From assembly GCA_019058295.1 (NCBI GenBank), contig JAHPZI010000017.1, forward strand, positions 34,917-98,916: DNA of 64,000 bases, written 5' to 3'. The notes beneath the pieces were generated by a model. It ran no database searches. It had not been told where the DNA came from and saw only the letters and a program-made list of their open reading frames with translations. The translations under genes and the position numbers were made by a program. The DNA comes from Promethearchaeota archaeon (GTDB lineage Archaea; Asgardarchaeota; Lokiarchaeia; Sigyniarchaeales; SOKP01). Positions 34,414 to 44,405 of the stretch are shown here, in pieces (position 1 is the first letter of the stretch; every line of letters starts with the position of its first letter).

Positions 34414-37026
34414 ATGAGAGAACTTAAAGGACCTAAATTAAATTGTGTAGCTTTCCCATTAGGTGGTATTGGAACAGGTAACATTTCCTTAGCAGGGGAT
34501 GGCAGTTTAAGACAGTGGCAAATTGTAAATAATGTCAATCATTTAGCATTTATTCCAGAATCTTTTTTCTTTTTACAAACTCGAATAGAAGGATCGAATA
34601 GTTGGCTCACAAAACTCCTTGAAAAGAACATTAAATTACCACAAGACTATAAACCAGCGGAATCTGTTAATGATTATATTATCCCTCCTGATATTTTAGC
34701 GCGTCATAAAACCTATGAATGTTTCGAAGACTTAGAATTTAAAGGTGAATACCCTTTTGCGAAGATTCTTTATCATGATCCCAAAATCCCCGTTGAAATT
34801 CAGCTTGAAGCATGGAATCCCATGATCCCACTTGATATAAAAAACTCTGCTTTACCAGTTATTATTTTTAATTTTAAAGTGAAAAACCCTAATGAAAATC
34901 ATTCAGTGCAAATTCGTATTGGCGGGAGTATACTAAATTTTATTGGTTGGGATGGCATTTCTGAATTAGATCAGAATTTTTATCCTAATTTTTATAAGAA
35001 TAAAAATAGTAAATCATCAATTAATAATGCCTGTGGAATTCATATGTATTCTGAGAACACGGTGCTTGATGATATGTTGCACGGAGAGATATTCTTTGCC
35101 TCACTGGAAAAAGATTGTATGATCTTTCCTTCTGTTGTTAATTTGATAGAATTTCTAAAAGAATCGAATTTGAAAGAAAAACAAATTAACACAACAGAGT
35201 CCTCTGCTCATGGAAAGTCGTGGCGTGGGATATTATTAAATGAATTCTCTCTCTCCCCATTGGAAGAGAGGAATATTATATTTATACTAGGATGGTCTTT
35301 CCCTAATAGGTATCAAAACTGGGATAAAAATTTATATCGCAAAGTTAAAGTCGATCAAAAGAGTAAATTTTGGCTTGGAAATAGGTACAATAGATGGTTC
35401 AGAAACGTAAAGAATATTATTAAACATACTATAGAAAATCTTGATTTACTTGAGACTCAAACAAGAGCTTTTCATTGGCTAATTTTCAATACAACACTCC
35501 CTGATGAGATAATTGACTCAATTTCGGCAACAATGTCAACCATTAGAACACCTTCATGTTTTATCACTAAAAAAGGTGATTTCATGGGATTTGAGGGGTG
35601 CTGTGGTGCCAGCACCTCACACCATACTGAAGCTTATGGTGGTTGCTGTCCAATGAACTGTACACATGTTTGGAATTATGCTGTTACACAAGCAAGATTA
35701 TATCCCACATTAGAGAGTTCTATGTTAGAGAACGAATTTAATCGTGTAACTCGGAAAGGACTTTTACCACATAGATTAGTTGTACCCACTTATTTGCCCC
35801 AACTTGAGGATACTCGAATAGGGGGTCCAGAGCGCCCTGCAATGGATGGGTTATTCGGATGTATTCTAAAAACCTATAGAATATTATTATCCACGAATGA
35901 TTTTGAATGGTTTAAAAAGGCTTATCCTAAATTAAGAAAAATGATGAATCATATATTTGAGGAGTGTGATCCCAATGAGCAAGGCGTTATTGAAGGAGAA
36001 CAACCAAATACTTATGATATTTCTTTTTATGGAAAAAATCTATTTATCGGGGGGCTATACCTTGTCGCATTAAAAGCTTTTGAAATAATGGCAGAAATGG
36101 TATATGATAATGATTTCAAAGAGAAGTGTATAAGAAGATTTAATAATGGAAAGAAGAATTATGATACATCATTATGGAATGGAGAATATTGGATTCAGAA
36201 ATATGATGAAAAGAAACATAAGCACTCTCAATATGGAACAGGCTGTCTCTCTGACCAACTTTTTGGTCAGTTCTGGGCAAATATGCTCCATTTAGGTTCT
36301 CTATTACCAGATGATAAGCTTGAAACTACATTAGATAGTATAATGAAATATAATTTTAAGGAGGATTTTTTTGGGATCATTCAGAAACCGAGAATTTTCG
36401 CCTCTGAACACGACAAAGGGTTATTGGTTTGTTCATGGCCCCTGGGAGGGGAGCCAAGAAATCCATTTCCCTACGCTCATGAAGTTTGGACAGGAATGGA
36501 ATATGAGGTTGCAGCTTTAATGATTGATCATGGTAAATTAGATAATGCGTTAAAAATTTTAAAAGCAATTCGTGATCGCTATGATGGAACCTATAGAAAT
36601 CCTTGGAATGAAGTAGAATGTGGTGATCACTACATTCGAGCAATGTCTTCATGGAGAGTATTTGAAGCCGCATTAGGATATCATTGGAATGCGATTGATA
36701 AAAGAATAAGTTTCTTACCTCAATATGAGAATAATCCTTTTCAAGCGTTTTTTATTACTGATTCATCATGGGGGATAATTAAAACAGTTCTGAGTGAAAA
36801 AACAGTAGAAATTTTAATTAAACCACAGTTTGGAAAGCTTGAACTAAAATCTCTGAGCATTTGGAAACCAGAAGGGACTGATCATATGATTGATGAGGCA
36901 AGTCTTAATGGATCGTCAGTTAAGACTGATTTGGAAATTTCGAGGGTAGATGATAAAATTGAACTAACCTTTAATGAAACCATAATCATCAGTTCTAATC
37001 AAGAATTAGAAATTAGAATAAGATAA
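34414..37026 (+). CDS. GH116-like glycoside hydrolase (GBA2/DUF608 family)
   Basis: 870 residues. The N-terminal beta-domain begins with FPLGGIGTGNISLAGDGSLR and QWQIVNN, the typical GBA2-type opening. The (alpha/alpha) barrel part shows GGCCPMNCTHVWNY, ARLYPTLESSML, AMDGLFGCILKTYR, then NTYDISFYGKNLFIGGLYL, where the family has its acid/base Asp, and HEVWTGMEYEVAALMI. Members cleave beta-glucosides, including glucosylceramides. No signal peptide is seen, so it is likely cytosolic. The usual nucleophile motif is not obvious, so activity is uncertain. Confidence 0.8.
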   Translation: MRELKGPKLNCVAFPLGGIGTGNISLAGDGSLRQWQIVNNVNHLAFIPESFFFLQTRIEGSNSWLTKLLEKNIKLPQDYKPAESVNDYIIPPDILARHKTYECFEDLEFKGEYPFAKILYHDPKIPVEIQLEAWNPMIPLDIKNSALPVIIFNFKVKNPNENHSVQIRIGGSILNFIGWDGISELDQNFYPNFYKNKNSKSSINNACGIHMYSENTVLDDMLHGEIFFASLEKDCMIFPSVVNLIEFLKESNLKEKQINTTESSAHGKSWRGILLNEFSLSPLEERNIIFILGWSFPNRYQNWDKNLYRKVKVDQKSKFWLGNRYNRWFRNVKNIIKHTIENLDLLETQTRAFHWLIFNTTLPDEIIDSISATMSTIRTPSCFITKKGDFMGFEGCCGASTSHHTEAYGGCCPMNCTHVWNYAVTQARLYPTLESSMLENEFNRVTRKGLLPHRLVVPTYLPQLEDTRIGGPERPAMDGLFGCILKTYRILLSTNDFEWFKKAYPKLRKMMNHIFEECDPNEQGVIEGEQPNTYDISFYGKNLFIGGLYLVALKAFEIMAEMVYDNDFKEKCIRRFNNGKKNYDTSLWNGEYWIQKYDEKKHKHSQYGTGCLSDQLFGQFWANMLHLGSLLPDDKLETTLDSIMKYNFKEDFFGIIQKPRIFASEHDKGLLVCSWPLGGEPRNPFPYAHEVWTGMEYEVAALMIDHGKLDNALKILKAIRDRYDGTYRNPWNEVECGDHYIRAMSSWRVFEAALGYHWNAIDKRISFLPQYENNPFQAFFITDSSWGIIKTVLSEKTVEILIKPQFGKLELKSLSIWKPEGTDHMIDEASLNGSSVKTDLEISRVDDKIELTFNETIIISSNQELEIRIR

Positions 37027-37221
37027 ATGTATATCTTATTATAAAATCTAACTTTTTCTTCTTATTCTGGTTTTAATATGATTACAATTTGTTCTGAAAT
37101 TCTAAAAGATTATAAATAAATTTCTGTAGTTTTAAAGGCTACTCAAAAATGTAAAGAATTAAAAATCATTAATAGATAATTTTTATAGTTAACAACAATA
37201 ATTTGACTTGTTTTAAGAAAT

Positions 37222-38406
37222 ATGATAGATGTCGTTGTACCTGAATTAATAATTGACAAATGGCAGAATATTGTAAATATTTTAGCGAATTTGGCATCAG
37301 TACCCGTCGCATTAATCATGCATGTTGATTTACCTTACATCGAAGTGTATCGCTCCAGTAAAACCGAAGGCAATCCCTATGAAGTTGGAGATAAAGAGCA
37401 TTTAATAGGTTCCGGCCTTTATTGTGAAACTGTTATTAAGAATAATGCTAAACTGTTAGTTCCGAATGCTTTAGACGATAAAGACTGGGATAAGAATCCT
37501 GATATTAAATTAAACATGATCTCCTATTTAGGATTTCCATTGTTATGGCCTAATGGTGAAGCTTTTGGGACAATTTGCATTCTTGATTCCAAAGAAAACA
37601 AATATAATATAGATATTGAAAACTTAATGCTCCAATTCAAAGAGGTTATAGAATCTCATTTGGAGCTAATAATATTAAATAAAAATTGCCGAAGAGCATT
37701 TGAACAATTAATTTTTTATAAAGATTTGTTTTCTCATGATATCCGTAATATAATTCAAGTTATTCATGGCACAACAGAATTATATACTCACTATAAATCT
37801 AAAATTGATGAATTAGATCTAATAGATCATGCGATTAAACCGATTCATAAAGCTACAAATGAAGCAATAAGGCTTATCTCAAATGTAGAAAAATTGTCTG
37901 AATTGGAAGAGGCTTTTTTGGTTTCTTTAAAAAAAGTAGACTTATCCAAAACTCTAGAAGAAGCAATATATTCAATACGCATGGGCTTTCAAGGCAAAGA
38001 AATCAAAACTGATATTGATTACTTTATGGAAGGATTAAAGGTTGAAGCTAATGAACTACTTATCGATGTATTTCAAAACATTTTAAATAATGCAGTAAAA
38101 TACAATAAAAACGAAAAAATTGAAATTAATATCAAAGTTACAAAAGAACAATTAGATCATAACAATTATATTAAAGTAGAATTTATTGATAATGGAATTG
38201 GAATAAAGGATGAGTTAAAAGAAAAAATATTTCGAAGGGGATTTAAGGAATTAAAGGGGGAGAAAGGGATGGGAATAGGATTATCTATTGTAAAGAAATT
38301 GATGGAACGATATAATGGCTTAATTAAGGTTGAAGATAAGATTAAAGGGGATTATAGTAAAGGGAGTAATTTTATCTTACTCTTTCCAGAAATTAGCGAT
38401 TTTTGA
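37222..38406 (+). CDS. Soluble sensor histidine kinase with GAF domain
   Basis: 394 residues. Residues about 15-150 are a GAF domain (FPLLWPNGEAFGTICILD is its typical end strand pair). The dimerisation helix carries LFSHDIRNIIQVIHG with the phospho-accepting His near residue 173. The ATPase part has N-box FQNILNNAVKYNKNE, G1 FIDNGIGIKD, and G2 GMGIGLSIVKKLME. No membrane helix, so the signal is likely intracellular. No response regulator gene is adjacent. Confidence 0.9.
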   Translation: MIDVVVPELIIDKWQNIVNILANLASVPVALIMHVDLPYIEVYRSSKTEGNPYEVGDKEHLIGSGLYCETVIKNNAKLLVPNALDDKDWDKNPDIKLNMISYLGFPLLWPNGEAFGTICILDSKENKYNIDIENLMLQFKEVIESHLELIILNKNCRRAFEQLIFYKDLFSHDIRNIIQVIHGTTELYTHYKSKIDELDLIDHAIKPIHKATNEAIRLISNVEKLSELEEAFLVSLKKVDLSKTLEEAIYSIRMGFQGKEIKTDIDYFMEGLKVEANELLIDVFQNILNNAVKYNKNEKIEINIKVTKEQLDHNNYIKVEFIDNGIGIKDELKEKIFRRGFKELKGEKGMGIGLSIVKKLMERYNGLIKVEDKIKGDYSKGSNFILLFPEISDF

Positions 38407-38511
38407 TATTATTGATTTTCTTATGCTATTTTGGTGCAAGTAATGCTCATATTTCATTGTTTTTAAAAGATAAGATTAAAATTTATAATTAGGGAAATAT
38501 TTTGAATAATC

Positions 38512-39195
38512 ATGGGAGACATGGAATATTTACAATCTACCGAGTTTCTGGATTTTCATAAAAAAAAAGTAATGGATAAAGCTCTTGAGATTACGAAAGA
38601 CATAGAGAGTAATAAAGATAAAGCCATTGCCCTTTTTTATTGGGTACGTGATGAAATAAAGTACAACGCATTCTCTTATTATCCAAAAGTAAAAGCAAAC
38701 CTAAAGGCATCAGTTACTCTTCGAAGAAGAAATGGATTTTGTATGTCAAAAGCTACATTATTATCGACATTTGCCCGAGCAGTAGGCATCCCTGCACGCA
38801 TCCATATGGTTGACATTATCAATCATAAAATCTCTCAAAGACTTCGTGATCTTATGGGTACTGCGGCTTTTTATTGTCATGCTTACAGCGAATTATATTT
38901 AGACGGTAGATGGGTGAAAGCTACACCTGTTTTTGATAAAAATACATGCATTAAAGGGGATTTTTTCCCAATGGTAGAGTTCGATGGGGAAAATGATGCC
39001 CTTTTTTCTGAGGTTGATACAAAAGGGAATAAATTTGTAGAATATATAGGAGATTGGGGTGTTTTTACAGATGTTCCTATCGAAAAAATTGATCAGATCT
39101 TCACGGAGAAATATCCTAAATGGTATTCTAATCCAGACCTTTTACTTGCGAAGTCAATGAAAATGAAAAAGGAACCATTGAGTCTTAATAAATAA
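38512..39195 (+). CDS. Transglutaminase-like cysteine protease domain protein
   Basis: 227 residues with the transglutaminase-like triad: Cys in RRRNGFCMSKATLLS (about residue 82), His in CHAYSELYLDGRWVKATP (about 124) and Asp in PVFDKN (about 141). Before it are DIESNKDKAIALFYWVRDEI, typical of the family. The protein has no signal peptide. Archaeal members are poorly studied and may act as peptidases or amidases. Start ATG 38512; an internal ATG at 38521 is possible. Confidence 0.85.
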   Translation: MGDMEYLQSTEFLDFHKKKVMDKALEITKDIESNKDKAIALFYWVRDEIKYNAFSYYPKVKANLKASVTLRRRNGFCMSKATLLSTFARAVGIPARIHMVDIINHKISQRLRDLMGTAAFYCHAYSELYLDGRWVKATPVFDKNTCIKGDFFPMVEFDGENDALFSEVDTKGNKFVEYIGDWGVFTDVPIEKIDQIFTEKYPKWYSNPDLLLAKSMKMKKEPLSLNK

Positions 39196-39218
39196 CATTA
39201 AAAATGAATTAAAATCTA

Positions 39219-39629
39219 TTACCAAAAACTCTTTTGAAATTTATTAATGGGATCTTCAATGGATTCTGTTATTTCTTTCTGAAAGCCAGAGAAAATCTTA
39301 ATATCACCATTCCAGTTTTTTAATTTATCCTCATATAACTCAAAAAACCTTTCTATAATTTTATTTAATTCTTTATGAACCTTATTTTCTTTATATTTTT
39401 TTTCTGAATTTGCTATAAAAAGGATATTATCTCTTTTTAAGAATGAAAACCTTTTATTACTTATATCAAAACTATCTACCCCTGAATCCGAGATTTCGTG
39501 AGCAAATGTGTCTAATGCGCTCATAAATCCTCCAAAAAGTTGTGCGTTAACTTTTTCATCGTAAACACGACTAAAAATAGCTAATCCTGACTCGTTAAGA
39601 ATCCAAATATCTTGTAATACTTTGCCCAT
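39219..39629 (-). CDS. Stand-alone longin/roadblock-like domain protein
   Basis: 136 residues, no membrane segment. It shows a small alpha/beta pattern: two strands (VLQDIWILNESGLAIFSRVY), a helix (GGFMSALDTFAHEI), strands with KRFSFLKRDNILFIANS, and two long helices. The C-terminal motif LKNWNGDIKIF is closely matched in the C-terminal domains of the 7TM proteins at 58936 (LSEWKGNLKIF) and, more loosely, 60036. Asgard archaea are known for longin and roadblock proteins that act as scaffolds for GTPases. The 7TM gene just upstream (40397-39678) is on the same strand at 48 bases distance. Confidence 0.65.
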   Translation of the reverse strand: MGKVLQDIWILNESGLAIFSRVYDEKVNAQLFGGFMSALDTFAHEISDSGVDSFDISNKRFSFLKRDNILFIANSEKKYKENKVHKELNKIIERFFELYEDKLKNWNGDIKIFSGFQKEITESIEDPINKFQKSFW

Positions 39630-39677
39630 AAATATCTCACTTTAGTTTAATAATTAATAATATTTTTTTAAAGATTT

Positions 39678-40397
39678 TTATTTTGAGAACTTCACTGTAA
39701 ATATGGATACTCCATAAACGAAAAGAAATAGTCCTAAAACCTTTAATATAAGCGAAATAAAATAAACCAATATTCTAATCTGGGCTAATGCATTTAATAT
39801 TAATTCTGCAGTAATTAAGGCTCCTAATGTATATAAGATTATTCCGATTCCTAATGTTATACTTGGGATACGATATGGTGAAGGTTTCCATGCAAGATAA
39901 AAAAAATAAATAGGTATTATTACTCCAACTATTAAGAATCTAAGATCAAAATAAGAAAGAATTTCAAAATCTTGAGAATTATTAACTGGATAAATAAATT
40001 GGATAATACCTAAAATCATTATAACATATGCTAATAAACCCTTTAATTTAAAATCAAATGTTTTTAAATCAGTTATAAAGATAAAAACTGCAGCACCTAT
40101 AGAATTAATTAACATTGCAATTTTCCAAACCATTAAATTGGGCATTTGATAATAAGTTTCTGAGTCAAATTTTGTTAGAAAGAAGTCAAAATAAAAAAAC
40201 ATAATTCTTGATATAAGCATAGAGACAACAAAAATAAAAACTCCAAATATGAAACCAAAATGAAAAATACCAGCTTCTTTTTTTTGATAATAAATTTTTA
40301 TTCCAAGAAATAAACAAAGAACTAATTTAACAACTATTAATATAATAGTTAGAACAAAAAAAATATTAAACTCTAAGTCGCTTATTTGTAGGAACAT
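39678..40397 (-). CDS. Seven-helix membrane protein, unknown, paired with the longin gene
   Basis: 239 residues with seven hydrophobic helices (about 12-33, 43-66, 88-108, 116-136, 150-170, 178-198, 208-234) and almost no loops longer than 20 residues. The protein ends directly after helix 7 (YGVSIFTVKFSK). No transporter or opsin signature such as a Schiff-base Lys motif was recognised. Its size equals the membrane part of the 7TM-longin fusions at 58936 and 60036. It probably forms a membrane complex with the longin protein encoded next. Confidence 0.65.
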   Translation of the reverse strand: MFLQISDLEFNIFFVLTIILIVVKLVLCLFLGIKIYYQKKEAGIFHFGFIFGVFIFVVSMLISRIMFFYFDFFLTKFDSETYYQMPNLMVWKIAMLINSIGAAVFIFITDLKTFDFKLKGLLAYVIMILGIIQFIYPVNNSQDFEILSYFDLRFLIVGVIIPIYFFYLAWKPSPYRIPSITLGIGIILYTLGALITAELILNALAQIRILVYFISLILKVLGLFLFVYGVSIFTVKFSK

Positions 40398-40514
40398 GGT
40401 TTATCAAGAATTAAATATATAGATCATTTAAAAAAATTTTCTAAAAGCTACTAGAATTTATTATTATGATTAAGATTATCAGAATTTCGCAATCCATTTC
40501 GCTATCTTAAAAAA

Positions 40515-41441
40515 TTAATAAAAGTAACTTTCATTAAGGCCTAATTCTTTCAAAAAAATTTTAAATTTACCTAGCTTACCTCCGTAATTGCCAGAAGAAA
40601 TTTTAATTAATCCCTCCATATCGATTACTCCTTGGATGGATTTTAACATAGCTTCTTTAATACTATCAATATCAATACCATTAAAGACAATTTCAGGAAT
40701 AGATTTCACTCCCTCAGGAACTTTAAAATCCTCTACAGATAGTTTATCTTTTAATGTTGGACAGAAGGGATGATTAGTTGATGGACCTATTTCTGGAAAG
40801 TTAGTTTCTGGTTTAGAGCCAGCCGAACAAACATCAAAAGTCGTACATACATTATCTATTTCAGCAATAATCTTTACTGCCTCCCTTCCTATCTTAATTC
40901 CAGAATTAACAGAATCGCAAAATAACCATAAATTTCCACCCATTACTCCTTTTGCATAGGAGAGTTCTTGTTCAATTAAAAAATCGTGTCCCATCATAAT
41001 TGGAACGGAAATTAAGTTACGACCAAATTTTTCAATTATCTCTTCATATCCATCTCCACAATGCCCTACATTATTCATCATATTAAATTTAGTTTCTATT
41101 TTGTTTGGGTATGCATTAAATACGGCAGTTGTTGGAACAACCAAGATTCCCTGCCTCATTCTTCTTCCAAGTTGATCGTAGAATTTTGCTTGAGATTTTG
41201 TACCCGTTCCTGTAACCCATAATTGCACTATTGCTCCTAACCTGCCATCAATTGTTTCTTTTTCAGATAACCATCTGACTATACCACCTTCAGCATCTCC
41301 GAACACAGTAGAAGGTAAAGCTGTAAATGCATTCGCGGCTCTGTTTAAGAATTCAGCATCTTGAGCTGTCACCAATAATTGAACCACTAAACCTTCAAAC
41401 GCTTCGCAGTAAGTATCTTCTACTGTTGCCATTTTTACCAT
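40515..41441 (-). CDS. ftr: Formylmethanofuran:tetrahydromethanopterin formyltransferase
   Basis: 308 residues, close to the usual length. VEDTYCEAFEGLVVQLLVTA, FTALPSTVFGDAEGGIVRWL, ETIDGRLGAIVQLWV, and the long middle region with GHCGDGYEE are typical Ftr features. The enzyme moves the formyl group between methanofuran and H4MPT in the archaeal C1 branch. Some catalytic-region changes relative to methanogens (for example ETIDGR for ETPDGR) are present. Other C1 genes are not adjacent, but CooS is in this window. Start ATG 41441, or ATG 41432. Confidence 0.9.
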   Translation of the reverse strand: MVKMATVEDTYCEAFEGLVVQLLVTAQDAEFLNRAANAFTALPSTVFGDAEGGIVRWLSEKETIDGRLGAIVQLWVTGTGTKSQAKFYDQLGRRMRQGILVVPTTAVFNAYPNKIETKFNMMNNVGHCGDGYEEIIEKFGRNLISVPIMMGHDFLIEQELSYAKGVMGGNLWLFCDSVNSGIKIGREAVKIIAEIDNVCTTFDVCSAGSKPETNFPEIGPSTNHPFCPTLKDKLSVEDFKVPEGVKSIPEIVFNGIDIDSIKEAMLKSIQGVIDMEGLIKISSGNYGGKLGKFKIFLKELGLNESYFY

Positions 41442-41583
41442 TCATATTTTTTTATTAAAAAGATATTTCTGAGATATATTCCCAAGATTATTTACATCAA
41501 ATAAAAGATTAAAATTAAATACTTATTATAATCCTTTAATATTAATTTAATTATTAGTTATAAATCAATGGAGACTCAATTTA

Positions 41584-42510
41584 ATGCCAATCGGAATCTT
41601 TTTGTATGAAATTGAAAAATCATTTGGTCCTCAAATTATTGCTGATTATTATATAACTGAAGAAAAAGTTACACCTGAAATTTTAAAAATTTTTAATGAA
41701 AAACATATTAAAAAACATTTGACTGACGCTACCCATAGGCTTAAGAATTCTCTGTATTATTCCAGCCAAATAGAGGCAATTTCTAAAAAGAATAATTATT
41801 ATTTAGGGTTTATACTCAAAGAAGAGGAAGATCTCATCTCATTAAAGAGTATCTTTGAGAAAATTGAGGCCAAAATAGCTCAAGAATTTACTCCAAAAGA
41901 TAAAAAGAAGATACAAGCGCTTTTAAAAGATGTTTTAAATTCAACGATAAGTCTCTTCGAAAAACTTAAGGAACCCATCATTATTAAAGATACCATAAAT
42001 GAGAAAACAAAGCAAATGCTTGATGAGGGAAAATTACAAGAAGCCAGAGAATTAATAGACTTAGGTGAAATAATTCCTGAAAAATTATCGACTGAAATAA
42101 AATTAGCAGAAGAAAGTTTAAAAGAGTCGAATTATAAAAAAGCCAAAAAGAGTTATCTTAAGGCAGCTGACCTTGCAGAGCAGATTAGAGAAACTGAAAT
42201 AGTTGATTTATTAAAAAAAAAAGCGGAACACGTTGGAGATTTGCCAAATCTTCTTAAAACTAGAGATGCGATTAATAAGGGAATAAGAAAAAAGTTAGAT
42301 GAATTAGAAGATATAAAACTGGAATACAAGATTTATGAAAATCTAATCCCTCTCATTGAAAAAAATATAAAGTTATCTTATTCTCTTGAGGATACTGATC
42401 AAATCAAAATATTAGAAAAACTAGTAAAGCTTTCCAATAGTGCTTCAAAAATTGCCCTTGATTTAAAAAAATTAGATGATAATATTAAAAGTTTGTTGAA
42501 AAAGGTTTAA
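41584..42510 (+). CDS. Longin-like N-terminal domain plus long helical region
   Basis: 308 residues. The first 100 residues (MPIGIFLYEIEKSFGPQIIA, then KNSLYYSSQIEAISKKNNYY) show the strand-strand-helix-strand pattern of longin/roadblock-like domains in Asgard proteins. From about residue 110 the protein is all helical, with segments like LDEGKLQEARELIDLG and EESLKESNYKKAKKSYLKAA that resemble TPR units, ending in coiled coil. No catalytic motif. GGAGA precedes ATG by eight bases. It converges with the ATPase gene at a four-base gap; a functional link is possible but not shown. Confidence 0.6.
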   Translation: MPIGIFLYEIEKSFGPQIIADYYITEEKVTPEILKIFNEKHIKKHLTDATHRLKNSLYYSSQIEAISKKNNYYLGFILKEEEDLISLKSIFEKIEAKIAQEFTPKDKKKIQALLKDVLNSTISLFEKLKEPIIIKDTINEKTKQMLDEGKLQEARELIDLGEIIPEKLSTEIKLAEESLKESNYKKAKKSYLKAADLAEQIRETEIVDLLKKKAEHVGDLPNLLKTRDAINKGIRKKLDELEDIKLEYKIYENLIPLIEKNIKLSYSLEDTDQIKILEKLVKLSNSASKIALDLKKLDDNIKSLLKKV

Positions 42511-42514
42511 TTTT

Positions 42515-44353
42515 TTATTTATTTTCATTACTTGTAGTATCGGAGGAAAATCCTTCTTCCTGAGATTCTTCAACTATAGGTGGCACGTAATCATCTATAT
42601 CATTCCATATTATTTTTGCTATATCCCAACCTTCTTTTGTAGGATATTTTAAAGCGTTTTCTATTAATCGCTCTCCAATTTCGTTATTCATCTCAACTTT
42701 ATGCAGTCCAGGTGTGTTTTGCATCATCATATCATATTTTGCTCCGCCAGTTCCTATTGGAACGATTAAGATACCCTCATTAATAGCCTTTTCCCCAATT
42801 GCATCTTTAAGGCGTTTAGCAGCATAATATCCGGCGACTCCCGCACTCCTCTCAAATGTTTTTATGGATGGCACCTCTAATCCCCACTTTTTACCTTCTG
42901 CTTCGATAAGTGCGGCTAAAGTTTGAGTTCTTTTACCAAGCATGAATTTATATTCCATTTGAGTCTTGAAATCTTTTCCTTTTTCCTCTCCAACTTTTAT
43001 TATACATTTTAAAGCAGCTCCTGCAACAGATTGAGGATTAACGTCTATTAAATATTCTTCCTCTGCTAATATCTCTTCTATCTTTTTTCTAATTACTTCT
43101 CGAGGTTTAGAAAAATCAATAATTTCTTCACCCTCAGATGGGGGTTTTGCTGTTGCTACGATATCAACTCCTGCTTCCATAAGCTCTTCTATGGTCATCT
43201 CTTCCATAACTACTTTATCAATGAACTTTCTACAAAGTTTAATAGAATTTCTTGGGTTTCCATTTGTCTTTTCAAAAATCATTTCTATTAATTTTTCATT
43301 TAAAGGAAACAATGGATATAATGGAGGATTTAAATTATTATCGTCCCAGAAAGTCTCCATAGTTTTTGAGAAAAAGATCTTTAAATCATTCAAGGAAAAC
43401 GGCTTCAATTCTTGTTCGGGTTCCATGCGCGATCTTAGTGGAGCATCAGCAATTTCTAAAACTCTTGGCCAAATTTCTTTTAAAACGGCAATACTAATTA
43501 CTAATCCTTTTACTTCGTTATAAAGTCGCTTTAAAATCTCGAGAAGTTTCCTCTCGGCTGCTTCGCCGTGCATCCGATAGGGACTTTCAAGCTCGTCAAA
43601 ATAAAGGATAAGAACATCATCTAAATTTTCAGTGATTATTTTAATCATTGCAAGGCATATATCATCTTCTTCAATTACGCTGTTAATCCCTAATTCCTTT
43701 AATTCTTCAGCTTCTAAATCTTCTCCAAGAAGCCATCTTTCAGCTAAAGCCTTTTTGTTTTTATCTAATTGATAAGTTACTAGCGCTTTAACGCAATCTG
43801 CAAATATTCCTGGAAATTCACGAATACCCATTTGGATAACTTCGTCAATTTTAGGTTTTTGAAATAGTCCTTTCTTATCGCCACCCCACTTTTTAAGTAA
43901 TTTCTCTGAAACTTTGTTTAAAATTTCGGGGCCAACTTCCTCAATAATACAAGTATAAACATGGAGTAATACACGAATACTTGCTGGCGGACTCGGAACA
44001 TAGACTATTGTCCAATCAACGGGTTCGAATTTACTAATTTCAATTTCTTGGGATTCTTCAGTTTGAGCAAGTTTCTTTCTATTTTCTCGCTCTTTATCTT
44101 TGAATGAATGATATGCATGTGTTTTACCTGATCCCGCACTCCCTAATAGGGGTATTAATCTGCTAGATCGATCTCGATGTGTTTGGCGAACTAATCGATA
44201 AAATTCGCGATCTATAGAATTTCTCGGCCTAGCAATATCAATCTTATCTGGGATATCGCCCCTACTTACGAAATTTGAGAAAGGTATCATCGGTGCTTCT
44301 CTTAAAACATCCAAATACATTTCTTTATCGTCATCGCTTAATTCTGAGTAAAT
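42515..44353 (-). CDS. AAA/ORC-like P-loop ATPase, apparent ATT start
   Basis: 612 residues if started at ATT 44353-44351; the first ATG (44320) would remove a normal-looking 11-residue stretch (YSELSDDDKE). GGGTGAT (44365-44359) lies five bases before ATT and no ATG, GTG or TTG lies between the in-frame stop and 44320. Walker A is LLGSAGSGKTHAY (about residue 70), Walker B is VLILYFDELESP, and a sensor-2-like TNGNPRNSIKLCRKF follows. The C-terminal 200 residues were not recognised; they include GILIVPIGTGGAKYDMMM and an acidic tail. The core recalls STAND/ORC-type ATPases. Function unknown. Confidence 0.7.
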   Translation of the reverse strand: MYSELSDDDKEMYLDVLREAPMIPFSNFVSRGDIPDKIDIARPRNSIDREFYRLVRQTHRDRSSRLIPLLGSAGSGKTHAYHSFKDKERENRKKLAQTEESQEIEISKFEPVDWTIVYVPSPPASIRVLLHVYTCIIEEVGPEILNKVSEKLLKKWGGDKKGLFQKPKIDEVIQMGIREFPGIFADCVKALVTYQLDKNKKALAERWLLGEDLEAEELKELGINSVIEEDDICLAMIKIITENLDDVLILYFDELESPYRMHGEAAERKLLEILKRLYNEVKGLVISIAVLKEIWPRVLEIADAPLRSRMEPEQELKPFSLNDLKIFFSKTMETFWDDNNLNPPLYPLFPLNEKLIEMIFEKTNGNPRNSIKLCRKFIDKVVMEEMTIEELMEAGVDIVATAKPPSEGEEIIDFSKPREVIRKKIEEILAEEEYLIDVNPQSVAGAALKCIIKVGEEKGKDFKTQMEYKFMLGKRTQTLAALIEAEGKKWGLEVPSIKTFERSAGVAGYYAAKRLKDAIGEKAINEGILIVPIGTGGAKYDMMMQNTPGLHKVEMNNEIGERLIENALKYPTKEGWDIAKIIWNDIDDYVPPIVEESQEEGFSSDTTSNENK

Positions 44354-44405
44354 AAAATATCACCCTTTTTTTTTAGCTCATAATAATCAAGATTTAAATG
44401 GAATA

